Below the pieces are notes generated by a model that was given only the letters and a program-made list of their open reading frames with translations, had not been told where the DNA came from and searched no databases. From Lewinella sp. IMCC34191 (GTDB lineage: Bacteria > Bacteroidota > Bacteroidia > Chitinophagales > Saprospiraceae): a stretch of DNA of 64,000 nucleotides. This document shows positions 7,937 through 17,504 of this stretch, piece after piece (the stretch's first letter is position 1; each line of letters opens with the position of its first letter). Location of the stretch: positions 248,001 through 312,000 of the forward strand of contig NZ_QNQZ01000005.1 in NCBI RefSeq assembly GCF_003390935.1, read 5' to 3'. The position numbers were made by a program, and so were the translations under genes.

Positions 7937-10006
7937 ATGACCCGCCTCCGTTTTCTCGCTTGCTGCCTGCTGTTATCCCTCGCCGGATTCGCGCAGGATT
8001 CCCTGTCTTTCGGTGGCGTTGACCTACCGGGAGCCGAGGTGCGGGCCAGCTACTTACGGGTGAGCCCCCTGGCCCAGGCCTTCACCATCGAGGAGGTCCG
8101 CCGGCTGCCCGCCACCTTCTACGATCCGGCGCGCCTGATCGCCCTGTTGCCCGGGGTGGTCCAGACCAACGACCAGGCCAACCACCTCAGCGTCCGCGGC
8201 AACACGCCGAATGCCAACCTCTGGCGGCTCAACGGCCTGGCCGTCATCAACCCCAACCATACCGCCAACGCCGGCACCTTCTACGACCTGCCCACCCTTA
8301 GCGGCGGTGGCACCAACGCCCTGAGCGCCCAGGTGCTCGACAACTCCGCCTTTCTAGCGGGGGGAATGCCCGCCCGCTACGGCAACGCCACCGGCGGTAC
8401 CTTCGATCTGCGGCTGCGCCCCGGCAGTCACGACCACGCCCAGCATCAATTGCAGGCCAGCCTCATCGGCTTTGACGCCGCCACGGAGGGGCCGATCGGT
8501 AATTCCGGCATCAGCTACCTCGTGAACGCCCGCTATAGCTTTACCGGTCTGCTGGCGGACCTGGGCGTGGACTTCGGCGGTGAGGAGATCAGCTTTTCCG
8601 ATATCAACGCCCATCTTCACGGCGAAACGGAGCGGAGCTCGTACAGCCTCTTTACCGTCCTGGGCCGCAGTACCAACTACTTTTCCCCCGACCCGGAGGA
8701 AGAGGTCACCGAACAGAAAGAACTCTTCGATATCGATTTCGAAAACGACATCGCCATCGTCGGCGCAAACTTCGAAACGGAACTATCGGCCGGTAAGTTA
8801 TCAGCCGGTGCCGCCATCTCCACCCTCGGCACCAACCGAAATCAAAACTTTACCGACGGTGGCCCGCAGGTGCAGGGAGGCACCCTCGACCAACGGCGCA
8901 TCAGTGCCTTCGCCGACTGGGAAATGTACTGGACGAACAACCTGACCTTTACCCTGGGCGCGGAATTCCTGCAAGACGAACTGGACTTCACCAACGTGTT
9001 CCACTTCGACGGCAGTGCCCGTTCGCTGGATCGGACGGACGATGGCCGCAGCCTCGCACCCTACGCGGCTTTGCAGATCCTGTCGGACGATGGGAATAAG
9101 GCCCTGGAATTCACTGCCCGGGCCCCGTGGTACCAATTTGGCGGCGGCAGCGACGAACTCGTCTTCGAGCCCCGCATCCGTTACCGGACCCGGTGGAACG
9201 ATCAGCGGCTGGTGGCCAGCCTGGAACGCCTGAGTCGCCTTCCCAACCTAGGGCGCATCCTCAGCGCACCGGAAGATGAAACCTTTGTTCCCGTCACCAA
9301 CCAGGCCAGTCTGGCCTACGGCAAACGGATCGGCCGGGTGAATACCCTGATTACCGGCTACTACCAGTACACCGGCGAGGAATACGCCGCCCAGGTAGGT
9401 ACATTCCTCCTCAGCGCCAACAACTTCCTGGAGATCGATCCGAATTTCGCCTTCACCACCCGTACCGCCACCCGTCGTTACGGACTGGAGGCCGAGGTAG
9501 CGGGTGGCCAACGCACCGAGGGTTGGTACTACCGGGGGAGCGCCTCCGTCTTTCGCGCCGAAACGCAGCAGTCGGATGATTCCTGGGCCAAGGACCGCTA
9601 CAGCAGCGACCTGATCGCCAAGCTCACCCTAGGCCGGGAATGGGCGGGTGCCGATCGACAATCGAATCCGCGCACCTATGGTTTCAACGTCGCCCTGATC
9701 GGCTACGGCGGCGAGCGCACGGGCAACATTGTAGGGAATAGCGGGCGGCTTAACCCCTACTTCACTCCTCCAGACTACAGCGAGGGTCTCGTGAATACCA
9801 ACGGCGTCTATTTTCGCCCCGATCTGCGAATCTACCGAACCAAGGAACGGGGCCGGCGCACCACCACCATTGCGCTGGACCTGCAGAACGTAGCCGGCAT
9901 TTCAAACACGGCGGCTACTTATTTCGATTCATTTCTGAACCGTCCGAACGAACGGGAAGCCCTCTCGTTGATCCCGGTGCTCAGTTACCGCGTTTGGTGG
10001 CGATAG
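7937..10006 (+). CDS. TonB-dependent outer-membrane receptor
   Basis: A 689-residue TonB-dependent transporter with a signal peptide cut near AGFAQ. It lacks the N-terminal carboxypeptidase-like domain usual in SusC proteins. The plug follows directly (PARLIALLPGVVQTNDQANH, SVRGNTPNANLWRLNGLAV, FLAGGMPARYGNATGGTFD), and the remainder is alternating beta-barrel strands ending in VLSYRVWWR, with the expected terminal aromatic residues. The substrate is unknown. A His-rich lipoprotein follows 78 bp downstream, which hints at a metal or metal-complex substrate; this is inference from context only. Confidence 0.88.
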   Translation: MTRLRFLACCLLLSLAGFAQDSLSFGGVDLPGAEVRASYLRVSPLAQAFTIEEVRRLPATFYDPARLIALLPGVVQTNDQANHLSVRGNTPNANLWRLNGLAVINPNHTANAGTFYDLPTLSGGGTNALSAQVLDNSAFLAGGMPARYGNATGGTFDLRLRPGSHDHAQHQLQASLIGFDAATEGPIGNSGISYLVNARYSFTGLLADLGVDFGGEEISFSDINAHLHGETERSSYSLFTVLGRSTNYFSPDPEEEVTEQKELFDIDFENDIAIVGANFETELSAGKLSAGAAISTLGTNRNQNFTDGGPQVQGGTLDQRRISAFADWEMYWTNNLTFTLGAEFLQDELDFTNVFHFDGSARSLDRTDDGRSLAPYAALQILSDDGNKALEFTARAPWYQFGGGSDELVFEPRIRYRTRWNDQRLVASLERLSRLPNLGRILSAPEDETFVPVTNQASLAYGKRIGRVNTLITGYYQYTGEEYAAQVGTFLLSANNFLEIDPNFAFTTRTATRRYGLEAEVAGGQRTEGWYYRGSASVFRAETQQSDDSWAKDRYSSDLIAKLTLGREWAGADRQSNPRTYGFNVALIGYGGERTGNIVGNSGRLNPYFTPPDYSEGLVNTNGVYFRPDLRIYRTKERGRRTTTIALDLQNVAGISNTAATYFDSFLNRPNEREALSLIPVLSYRVWWR

Positions 10007-10041
10007 TCGTTGCCAGAAACTTCACTTCCACCGAATCGGCT

Positions 10042-10065
10042 TTCTACCTGCGCTCCGGCGCCAAA
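10042..10065. repeat. Dispersed GCGGCGGAGCGCAGGT element, diverged copy
   Basis: Reverse orientation, reading TTCTACCTGCGCTCCGGCG, differing from the consensus near the end. It lies between the TonB receptor stop and the lipoprotein start. Confidence 0.6.
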
Positions 10066-10084
10066 TTTGCTAAACTCCAACTCT

Positions 10085-10579
10085 ATGAAGCTTTCCTATT
10101 CTTTATTCGTCTTGTTGCTTTTCGCTTTCGCCTGTGGTAACAGCGAGGAAGATGCCGCCGAGAATGCCGGCGAGCGCGCCACTACCGCCGCCCAGGAGAC
10201 GGCTTACGACCTGATGATGGAAGGCCACGATCGCGTCATGCCGATGATGGGACAGATCACCCAGGCACAGCGCAACATCACCGAGCAGCTATCCGCCGGC
10301 GGGCACGGAGAAGACTACCGCGACCTGCTCATGGCCGCCAACGAGCAACTCGAAGACGCCGACGATGCCATGATGGCCTGGATGAATAATTCCCGCCCCC
10401 TCACCGAACTGCGCGAGAACATGGACAATGACGAGATCATGGAATTCATCCGCGAGCGTACCCGATCGATTGCCGAGGTAGAAGCAGACATCAAGACGAG
10501 CCTGGCCAACGCCCAGCAAATCCTGGGCGACGAAGACCACGAGCACGGGGAGGGCATGGACCATGACCACGACCACTGA
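10085..10579 (+). CDS. His-rich lipoprotein of unknown function
   Basis: A 164-residue predicted lipoprotein: the signal peptide MKLSYSLFVLLLFAFAC ends in a lipobox Cys. The mature part is acidic and helical with several Met-rich stretches (RVMPMMGQ), and it ends in HEHGEGMDHDHDH, a likely metal-binding tail. I chose the ATG at 10085 because it gives the lipoprotein signal; the open frame extends further upstream without one. The downstream SDR gene begins three bases after the stop. The role is unknown; divalent-metal binding near the TonB receptor is a reasonable guess. Confidence 0.78.
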   Translation: MKLSYSLFVLLLFAFACGNSEEDAAENAGERATTAAQETAYDLMMEGHDRVMPMMGQITQAQRNITEQLSAGGHGEDYRDLLMAANEQLEDADDAMMAWMNNSRPLTELRENMDNDEIMEFIRERTRSIAEVEADIKTSLANAQQILGDEDHEHGEGMDHDHDH

Positions 10580-10582
10580 TCC

Positions 10583-11359
10583 GTGGCCGACACGCGTATA
10601 CGCTCCCGTTTCGAGCTTACCGGCCGGGTGGCCGTCGTCACCGGCTCTTCCAAGGGCATCGGGGAAGCCATGGCCCGCGGGCTAGCTGAATTTGGTGCCC
10701 GCGTGGTCATCAGTTCCCGCAACCAGGAAAGCATCGATGCGGTAGCAGCCGCCTACCGGGCCGACGGCCTCGACGCCACCGCCATCGCCTGCCACGTAGG
10801 CGACCCCGACGACCGCCGCCGCCTGATCGAGCAGACCGTCGCCACCTACGGCCGCCTCGACATCCTCATTAACAACGCCGCCACCAACCCCTACTTCGGA
10901 CCGGTAGAGGGCCTCCCCCCCGATGCCTACCAGAAAACCCTGGACATCAACCTGACCGCCGCCCTCGAGCTGAGCAACCTGGCCCTGCCCCACCTCCGGA
11001 AGTCCGGTACGGGTAGCGTCATCCACATCAGCTCCATCGAAGGCCTCCACGCCAACCCGAACTTCGCCGCCTACAACATCAGTAAGGCCGGCATCATCAT
11101 GCTCGGCAAGAGCCAGGCCCGCGAGTGGGCTTCCGACAACGTGCGCGTCAACGTCATCTGCCCCGGCCTCGTCAAGACCAAGCTCAGCCGCGCCCTCTGG
11201 GAAAACGACCAACTGGCCAAGCAATTCACCAATATGATCCCGCTCAACCGCATGGCCTCGCCCGATGAGATCGCCGGCCTCGCCGTCTGGCTCGCCAGCG
11301 ACGCCGCCAGCTACGTTACGGGGGGCACCTTCGTAGCGGACGGGGGGATGTTGGGGTAG
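10583..11359 (+). CDS. SDR family NAD(P)-dependent oxidoreductase
   Basis: A 258-residue short-chain dehydrogenase/reductase. GSSKGIG near residue 22 is the dinucleotide-binding glycine motif, NNAA the structural motif, ISS holds the catalytic Ser, and YNISK the catalytic Tyr and Lys. It ends in the common SDR segment YVTGGTFVADGGMLG. The start is GTG at 10583, three bases after the preceding stop; no ATG precedes the Rossmann motif. The substrate cannot be told from sequence; the overall pattern resembles glucose-dehydrogenase or 3-oxoacyl-reductase-like members. Confidence 0.9.
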   Translation: MADTRIRSRFELTGRVAVVTGSSKGIGEAMARGLAEFGARVVISSRNQESIDAVAAAYRADGLDATAIACHVGDPDDRRRLIEQTVATYGRLDILINNAATNPYFGPVEGLPPDAYQKTLDINLTAALELSNLALPHLRKSGTGSVIHISSIEGLHANPNFAAYNISKAGIIMLGKSQAREWASDNVRVNVICPGLVKTKLSRALWENDQLAKQFTNMIPLNRMASPDEIAGLAVWLASDAASYVTGGTFVADGGMLG

Positions 11360-11715
11360 CTCGAATTGCTTCGCCATAGGTAGAGGATTTCGTCGGTAGA
11401 GGACCGCTTGCTTCGCTCGCGGTCGGTAGAGTGGCTTCGCCACGGTAGAGCTCACTCCGTTCGCGGTAGAACAAGCTTCCCACAAACACGCAGCAAGCAC
11501 TAACCGGCAACCAAAGCGACGCAATCACCGCGACCGCAGGGAGTCTCTACCGTGAGCGCCAGCGAACTCTAACGCGAACGAAGTGAGCTCTACGTGAGCG
11601 CCAGCGAACTCTAATACGACCGCAGGGAGTCTCTACCATGAGCGCCAGCGAACTCTACCGAGAACGAAGTGAGCTCTACGTGAGCGCCAGCGAACTCTAA
11701 CGCGACCGCAGGGAG
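11360..11715. repeat. Cluster of GTAG/CTAC-flanked mini-hairpins
   Basis: A non-coding stretch between convergent genes, built of short palindromes separated by GGTAGAG on the left half (for example GACCGC with GCGGTC, and TGGC with GCCA, near 11401-11456) and by the reverse complement CTCTAC on the right half. The right half repeats TGAGCGCCAGCGAACTCTA four times (near 11552, 11594, 11639 and 11681) with variants of CGAACGAAGTGAGCTCTAC. GTAG next to a palindrome recalls REP elements. Confidence 0.7.
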
Positions 11716-12456
11716 CTACACATCCATAACCTTCCGCCGCAAAACGAAATTCTTCCCCAAATAAACCTTCCGCACCATCTCGTCCGCGGCGAGCTCCTCG
11801 GCGGTGCCGGCCTTGAGGATGTTGCCTTCGAACATGAGGTAGGCGCGATCGGTAATGCTGAGGGTTTCCTGGACGTTGTGGTCGGTGATAAGGATGCCGA
11901 TGTTTTTGGTCTTCAGTTTGGCGACGATGTACTGAATGTCTTCTACCGCGATGGGGTCGATGCCGGCGAAGGGCTCGTCGAGCAGGATGAAGTTGGGGTC
12001 GGTGGCCAGGGCGCGGGCGATCTCGGTACGCCGCCGCTCGCCGCCGCTTAGGGTATCGCCGTTGCTCTTGCGGACTTTATGGAGGCTAAACTCATCTAAT
12101 AGACTCTCCAGCTTCTCCGCCCGCTCCGCCTTTTTCAGGTCGGTCATTTCGAGTACGGCCATGATGTTGTCTTCCACGGTTAATTTTCGGAAGACCGAGG
12201 GCTCCTGCGGGAGGTAACCGATGCCGCGCTGTGCCCGCTTGTACATGGGCAGGTTGGTGATGTCGTCGTCGTTGAGATAGACGCGGCCCTCGTTGGGCTT
12301 GATGAAGCCGACCGTCATGTAGAAGGTGGTGGTCTTACCGGCACCGTTCGGGCCAAGCAGGCCGACGATGTCGCCGCGGTCTACGTGGATGCTGACGCCC
12401 TTGACGACCGTACGGCTGCCGTACTTTTTGACCAAATTCTCACTTCTAAGCCTCAT
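11716..12456 (-). CDS. lptB: LPS export ABC transporter ATPase LptB
   Basis: A 246-residue ATPase that drives lipopolysaccharide extraction from the inner membrane with LptF/LptG. Walker A is GPNGAGKTT near residue 35, the ABC signature LSGGERRR, Walker [14 protein letters not shown], and the H-loop ITDHNV. These residues and the [12 protein letters not shown] segment are diagnostic of LptB. It follows the HtrA gene by 23 bp on the same strand, so the two are probably co-transcribed. No Lpt membrane subunit is in the window. Normal length. Confidence 0.95.
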   Translation of the reverse strand: MRLRSENLVKKYGSRTVVKGVSIHVDRGDIVGLLGPNGAGKTTTFYMTVGFIKPNEGRVYLNDDDITNLPMYKRAQRGIGYLPQEPSVFRKLTVEDNIMAVLEMTDLKKAERAEKLESLLDEFSLHKVRKSNGDTLSGGERRRTEIARALATDPNFILLDEPFAGIDPIAVEDIQYIVAKLKTKNIGILITDHNVQETLSITDRAYLMFEGNILKAGTAEELAADEMVRKVYLGKNFVLRRKVMDV

Positions 12457-12479
12457 GTAATTAATGGTTTCGGTGGCGG

Positions 12480-13628
12480 CTACTTCTCAGCGGCCACGAG
12501 ATCAATGGCGAGTTCCTGTGATTTATTATTCCGGATGACCTCAATCACGAGCCGATCGCCCGGCCGGGCGCGCCCGATGATTTCCGTCAGCTCCGGCAGG
12601 TCGCGGATGTTCCGGCCGTCTACGGCTATGATCAGGTCATCGACCAGGAGGCCTCCTACTTCCGCGGCTCCCCCGGGAAAGATAGCATCTACGACGACAC
12701 CCTCGCTGCGGTTGCCCAGCGCCAGCCGCTCGATATCGGCACCCGTGAGCGAGGAAATCTCCACGCCCATCAGGGCACGCCGGAAGCTACCGTACTCGAT
12801 GATGTCATCTACAATCCGCCGCACCAGGTTGCTCGGAATGGCGAAACTGTACCCCTGGAAGAGCCCGGTTCGGGAAGCAATGGCAGTATTGATACCCAGC
12901 AGTCGCCCTTCGGCATCGACCAGCGGCCCTCCGCTGTTGCCCGGATTAACGGCGGCGTCCGTCTGGATAAAGCTTTCGATAGCGTCCGGGTCGCGCAGCA
13001 AGCTCAGGTTCCGCCCCTTCGCGCTGATGATGCCTGCGGTGACGGTGCTGGTCAGTCCGAGCGGACTCCCGACGGCCAGTACCCACTGCCCCGGCTCCGC
13101 CTCGTCGGAGTCGGCGGCTTTCAGATAAGGCAGATCATCGGCCTCTATCTTCAGTACGGCGAGGTCGGTTTTTGGTTCCGCGCCCACGATTTCCGCCGGG
13201 TAGCGGTGCCGGTCGGCGGTCGTGACGGTGATGTTGTCCGCCGCCTCCACGACGTGGTAATTGGTGACGATATAGCCGTCCGCCCGGTAGATTACCCCGG
13301 ATCCCTGCCCGCCCAGGCTACCGCTGTTCTCTTCGCGGTCAAAGAGCGCCTTTACCGTGGCGCGGTCCCGCCCGTCTACCCGCGCGTCCACGTGTACGAC
13401 GGCGGCGGTGGTACGCCGGGCGGCCTGCCGGAAATCGATGGCATCCGCCGGTACGTCGGGCAGCGGCTTTTCGCTATCTACCGGCTGCGACCAGTACAGT
13501 GCCGGCGTGCGATTAGACACGGTTTTGGCTAACGCCGACTCCCCACTTGGCCCCACCATCCACAGCACGAACAGGGCGGCAATCAGGCCACCCGCAAGTG
13601 CGGAAAGGAAATGGGATCGAATCTTCAT
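12480..13628 (-). CDS. HtrA/DegP-type periplasmic serine protease
   Basis: A 382-residue trypsin-like protease for envelope protein quality control. An N-terminal hydrophobic segment (about 10-25) anchors or exports it. The catalytic triad is visible: His125 in VTNYHVVEA, Asp155 in KTDLAVLK and Ser232 in NPGNSGGP. One PDZ domain follows ([18 protein letters not shown], then LPELTEIIG). With only one PDZ it resembles DegS or mycobacterial-type HtrA more than two-PDZ DegP. The ATG at 13628 is preferred over one seven codons upstream because it gives a compact signal sequence. Likely operon with lptB. Confidence 0.92.
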   Translation of the reverse strand: MKIRSHFLSALAGGLIAALFVLWMVGPSGESALAKTVSNRTPALYWSQPVDSEKPLPDVPADAIDFRQAARRTTAAVVHVDARVDGRDRATVKALFDREENSGSLGGQGSGVIYRADGYIVTNYHVVEAADNITVTTADRHRYPAEIVGAEPKTDLAVLKIEADDLPYLKAADSDEAEPGQWVLAVGSPLGLTSTVTAGIISAKGRNLSLLRDPDAIESFIQTDAAVNPGNSGGPLVDAEGRLLGINTAIASRTGLFQGYSFAIPSNLVRRIVDDIIEYGSFRRALMGVEISSLTGADIERLALGNRSEGVVVDAIFPGGAAEVGGLLVDDLIIAVDGRNIRDLPELTEIIGRARPGDRLVIEVIRNNKSQELAIDLVAAEK

Positions 13629-13777
13629 GCGACGTCGGTCAGAGCGCAAACACTTAAGGGAGTGGCCCGCTTTGTGAACAGGAGATACCTATATTTTGGT
13701 TAACGCTTCCCCGACTTTACGCGCATTAAGCTATTTTCGTGGTCGAAACCAAACACCCCGCCCCCTAGCCTGCCGCT

Positions 13778-14368
13778 TTGACCGCCCAAGAACTTAGTGA
13801 CCTTTTACAACCCGAAACCGAACTGGAAGCCCGCTTTCTGCAGGAGGAGGAATTTCGGCGCGGCCTTGCCTGGGGGCTGCCGCGCTACGGGCACCCGGAA
13901 GGGACAATCTGGCGCCACATCCTGGAGGTTAACGAAAATATTGATGCCCTGCCCGTCGACGCGGAAACGCGCCGCAAACTGCGCACGATCTGCTGGGTCC
14001 ACGATACCTTCAAACACATCGAGCACCGCGGCAATCCCCGCGACTGGTCCAAGCATCACTCCGTCTACGCCCGTCATTTTCTGGCCAATTTCCTGGATGA
14101 CCCCCTGCTCCTGAACGTGGTCGAGCTCCACGACGAAGCCTACTACTGCTGGCGCCTCGCCCACCTCTACGGCGAATACCGCGAGTCCGAACGCCGCATG
14201 GAAATTTTGCGGGAACGGGTCGGCCCCTACTGGCAGCTCTACTACCTGTTCTTCAAGTGCGATACCAGCACGGGAGACAAAAATCCCGCCCCCCTCATCT
14301 GGTTCGAGGAGACGGCCGAGGACATCGAAGTGGTGGAATTCGAGCGGGGGGAAGGCGCCGCTATTTAA
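13778..14368 (+). CDS. HD-domain protein
   Basis: A 196-residue cytoplasmic protein with HD-superfamily residues: His in WRHILEV (about 47), the HD pair in ICWVHDTFKH (about 76), a later HH in SKHHSVYARH, and VELHDEAYYCWR around residue 111. This fits a metal-dependent phosphohydrolase, substrate unknown. The start is a TTG at 13778, as no in-frame ATG precedes the first conserved His. Its 3' end overlaps the convergent GH53 gene by eight bases. Confidence 0.75.
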   Translation: MTAQELSDLLQPETELEARFLQEEEFRRGLAWGLPRYGHPEGTIWRHILEVNENIDALPVDAETRRKLRTICWVHDTFKHIEHRGNPRDWSKHHSVYARHFLANFLDDPLLLNVVELHDEAYYCWRLAHLYGEYRESERRMEILRERVGPYWQLYYLFFKCDTSTGDKNPAPLIWFEETAEDIEVVEFERGEGAAI

Positions 14369-15734
14369 TCGATACCCGTCGATTCACGGTCCGGCCATCC
14401 CGCAGTTGCATCCTCAAAAAATAGATGCCGTCCGGCAGGCCATCCACCGGCACCTCCAGGTGCAGACGGCCTTCCTTATCCGAATTCTCCATGACCAGCC
14501 GGCCATTTACCGTAAGCAATTGGTAGCTGGCGATCGGCTCGTTACTCTCAATGTAGATGCGGTCGTCGCTGGTCGGATTGGCATAGACGCGAATGGCATC
14601 CGCCCCGAGCGGCGCATGGGTAGCGACGGTTTCGTAACTAAGAAATTCAAAGGCCGGCAGGGCCCGATTCTCCCGCTGAAAGTCGAAGAAGGTGGCATTT
14701 TCGTACGATGAGCCCTGGCCCCAGGCATCGCATAGGGTACTGGTGACCCAGGCCGGCTCCCAGTAAAAGACGCCCATACCGCCATTCTCGCATACCGTTT
14801 GCGTAAGATCGACCAGGAAATCCAGCTGCCCCTGCGGCGTGGCGGGATAATCCACGACGTTCCCGTTACCGCCCAGGAAGTTGTTATAATCATCGGCCCC
14901 GGCCGTATTGTTCCAGCTGAAACCGGTTTCGAAGATCATTACCTCCTTGCCGTAGCTCTCCACAAGATGCTTCACCAGCACCCCGATGGCTTCCACGGTC
15001 GTCTCCGGGTTGAAAAAGGGATAGTACGAAACCCCAAAAATGTCGAAACCGGTAACACCCGCGTCCCGTAGGGCCTCCGCTCCGTACCGGACGTAGCGCT
15101 CCGTCATGTGTATGGCGGATCGGATCGTCGTTCCCCTCGCTTCATTGAAGGCGGCCACCGCGTCGATTCCCGCCTGGAATTTCGGCCCGTCAACGGCCCA
15201 TTCAAATCCGTTCGTAGGCACCGACGCATCCACGAATCCGTTATCCGTTTCATTACCAACCGCGAGGATAGCCGGCGGAGTCCCCTGGGCGTACATACTA
15301 TCCAGCACGCGGTAAGTGTAGCCGTAGATGCTGTCGAGCAAAATGGCCTGGTCGAGTCCGTCCCAGGCGGCGGGCCGGCGTTGCTTGCCGGGGTCGACGA
15401 AGTAGTCGCCGTAGTGGACCGCCAGGTTAATTTTCATACCCGCGCTATCGGCTCGCCGGGCCGCTCGCAGCATGTCCGCCAGTCCGCCACTGGTTATTGG
15501 TGCGCCGCAGGCACTCTCGTTGTTTTCGGGGGTATGCCAGAGCCGTAGCCGGACCATCTCCGCGCCCCGCTCGGCAAAGTAGGCAAAGGGGTCCACCCGG
15601 TTACCCTCCGTATCGCGATAGACGCCCCCGCCGGCCTCCACGGCATTGACATACGAGAGGTCAACCCCCTGCAGGCACTGTCCGAGCAGCAAAGCGGGAA
15701 GCAAGAACAGCAGAGAGGATACGAAATAAGCCAT
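14361..15734 (-). CDS. Secreted GH53 endo-beta-1,4-galactanase with T9SS domain
   Basis: A 457-residue exported glycoside hydrolase that cleaves beta-1,4-galactan side chains of type I arabinogalactan or pectin. A signal peptide ends near LLLGQC. The GH53 barrel includes GVDLSYVNAVEAGG, VRLRLWHTP, and the two catalytic glutamates: acid/base Glu162 in AVGNETDNG and nucleophile Glu269 in MIFETGFSW. The C-terminal 75 residues (YANPTSDDRIYIES, then DGLPDGIYFLRMQL) form a T9SS sorting domain. It is the last gene of the SusCD locus, which suggests the locus handles galactan. A dispersed-repeat copy overlaps the region just upstream of its ATG. Confidence 0.93.
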   Translation of the reverse strand: MAYFVSSLLFLLPALLLGQCLQGVDLSYVNAVEAGGGVYRDTEGNRVDPFAYFAERGAEMVRLRLWHTPENNESACGAPITSGGLADMLRAARRADSAGMKINLAVHYGDYFVDPGKQRRPAAWDGLDQAILLDSIYGYTYRVLDSMYAQGTPPAILAVGNETDNGFVDASVPTNGFEWAVDGPKFQAGIDAVAAFNEARGTTIRSAIHMTERYVRYGAEALRDAGVTGFDIFGVSYYPFFNPETTVEAIGVLVKHLVESYGKEVMIFETGFSWNNTAGADDYNNFLGGNGNVVDYPATPQGQLDFLVDLTQTVCENGGMGVFYWEPAWVTSTLCDAWGQGSSYENATFFDFQRENRALPAFEFLSYETVATHAPLGADAIRVYANPTSDDRIYIESNEPIASYQLLTVNGRLVMENSDKEGRLHLEVPVDGLPDGIYFLRMQLRDGRTVNRRVSIK

Positions 15735-15741
15735 GTAGTAG

Positions 15742-15766
15742 TTTTTGCGGCGGAGCGCAGGTATAA
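15742..15766. repeat. Dispersed GCGGCGGAGCGCAGGT element, copy 3
   Basis: It lies in the short gap between the FG-GAP/ASPIC gene stop and the galactanase start, that is, in the likely leader or intercistronic RNA of the galactanase. Confidence 0.7.
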
Positions 15767-15772
15767 GGCAGA

Positions 15773-17500
15773 TCAATGGGAGGAAACCCGTACCCGAGCG
15801 AGTACCCTTTTCCCGGCTACGTAGCCCGAGACGTAATATATGCCATCCGCGAGACCATCGGGCAACACGACTCGATCAATCGGTTCGGAAAGCCGGAAAA
15901 CGCATACGCCCCGTGGATCGTAGAGTCGCAAATGGTGCAGTACCTGACCGAAGTGAAGCTCACCGTCCCTGACGGGATTGGGATACACGTTAAGGCTTAT
16001 AGCATTATCCAGGACCGCCGTAGTCCGAAAGGAGCCGGGCGAAATCATGTACCTCCTGTCAGCTGCCATATCCTGATATCGTTCGATATCACCACCGGGC
16101 CAGTGTATAATTAAGCTGTCTACCCTATCGGACGTGCCTAGGCCAAAGCGCAACGTCCGCTCGTGTTGGCTGGCGAAGCTGCCCCCCGCCCGGACTTCTC
16201 CCGACCTTCGTCGCCCGTCGATCCACACATCAACCGAGGCACCGATGGCGTAGCGGTCGCCGGCGTATAGGTCAAATCCTACCCAGTGGTTGCGATCGTC
16301 GGCTGTATTGAGGAACAACTGGCCGGATTGCCCGCTATTCGCCACGTACAGATCCGGGCGACCATCGCCGTTGAAGTCGGCCGTCACTGCTCCGTAGCTG
16401 CTGTGCGAGCTGTGGAACGCGGCCGTATCCGGACGGACCGTAGCGAAGCGTCCACCATCATTGTGGTACAATACATTGTTGTACCTCCGGTTACCTACGC
16501 TGAATCCGGTTTCATTCGCAACGTAGAGGTCGGGCAGACCGTCCAGATCATAATCGAGCCAGACCGTCCCCCACCCCATCCCCAAGTCGTTGACGCGGGC
16601 GTCGAAACCGCGCTCCCGGAAGGTGCCATTGCCCAGATTTTCAAGCAGGTAATTATCGTACAGATTGGTGACGTACAGATCAAGATCCCCGTCCCGGTCG
16701 TAGTCCGCGGCGTCAACGCCCATTCCCTCCCCCACGACGTCGGCCCCACTCGCCATACTTACATCGGTGAACCGACCGCCGTCGTTACGCAGCAGTACGT
16801 TGGGTTGTGATCCGTCCCGTACGACGTATAGATCGGGGTCGCCATCCCTATCGTAGTCGGTGGCCAGCGATTGCATGTTCAATCCCGTCACGGCTACCCC
16901 GGCCTCCGCGGCCACTTCGGAGAAGACCAGCCCCCCGAGATTTCGGTACAGGCGATTGGGCTCGTTCAGACAGGTGAGATAGATATCCAGCTTGCCGTCG
17001 CCGTCAAAGTCGAGCACCGATCCGGCCTGCACTTTAGCTACCAGATTGATGCCGGAGGTCGGAGTTTCGTCTAGGAAGCCGTCTCCCTCCCTTTCGTATA
17101 GCCGCGTCGGCTCATCCTGGTTGCCGATGAGTACGTCTTCATCTCCGTCATTATCGAAATCGGCCCACAGACTGACCATACTCCTATCGTTCCCGGCCAG
17201 CCCCTCGGCCTGCATCTCCTCGAAGTGGCCGGCGCCATCATTTACGTACAGCCGGTTCGGGCCGTCGAGCATGCACAGGTACAGGTCGGGATGGCCGTCC
17301 GCGTTGACGTCACACACTGCTGCTCCCCGCCCCCTACCCCGCGCGTCGATACCGGAACCGGCGGTAGCATCCCGGAAGGGTTGCTGTCCGGGCGCCGAGT
17401 TAACGAATCCTACCACACTCATGACGACAAAGCCCCACACACGCAAAACGGGCGCGCCTCCGCAGAGTACGCGCCCGTCGATGTAGTCGATTAAGCCCAC
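15773..17500 (-). CDS. FG-GAP/VCBS and ASPIC/UnbV repeat protein with T9SS domain
   Basis: A 575-residue exported beta-propeller protein. Many FG-GAP/VCBS units carry the calcium-binding DxDxDGxxD pattern (DVNADGHPDLYL, DFDNDGDEDVLI, DYDRDGDPDLYV, DFNGDGRPDLYV). Around residues 415-495 is an ASPIC/UnbV domain (HWVGFDLYAGDRYAIGASVD, FGLGTSDRVDSLIIHWPGG). The end (YPNPVRDGELHFG, DGLADGIYYVSGY) is a T9SS sorting domain. The best start is a GTG at 17500, four bases after the SusE/F-like stop, so it is in the SusCD operon. It probably acts at the cell surface in glycan capture; ligand unknown. Confidence 0.85.
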   Translation of the reverse strand: MGLIDYIDGRVLCGGAPVLRVWGFVVMSVVGFVNSAPGQQPFRDATAGSGIDARGRGRGAAVCDVNADGHPDLYLCMLDGPNRLYVNDGAGHFEEMQAEGLAGNDRSMVSLWADFDNDGDEDVLIGNQDEPTRLYEREGDGFLDETPTSGINLVAKVQAGSVLDFDGDGKLDIYLTCLNEPNRLYRNLGGLVFSEVAAEAGVAVTGLNMQSLATDYDRDGDPDLYVVRDGSQPNVLLRNDGGRFTDVSMASGADVVGEGMGVDAADYDRDGDLDLYVTNLYDNYLLENLGNGTFRERGFDARVNDLGMGWGTVWLDYDLDGLPDLYVANETGFSVGNRRYNNVLYHNDGGRFATVRPDTAAFHSSHSSYGAVTADFNGDGRPDLYVANSGQSGQLFLNTADDRNHWVGFDLYAGDRYAIGASVDVWIDGRRRSGEVRAGGSFASQHERTLRFGLGTSDRVDSLIIHWPGGDIERYQDMAADRRYMISPGSFRTTAVLDNAISLNVYPNPVRDGELHFGQVLHHLRLYDPRGVCVFRLSEPIDRVVLPDGLADGIYYVSGYVAGKRVLARVRVSSH

Positions 17501-17504
17501 GATC

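Noticed and set aside
11360-11715. Small genes in the GTAG/CTAC repeat cluster
   Set aside because: Open frames there are antisense extensions of the SDR gene or repeat read-through, with no start signals.
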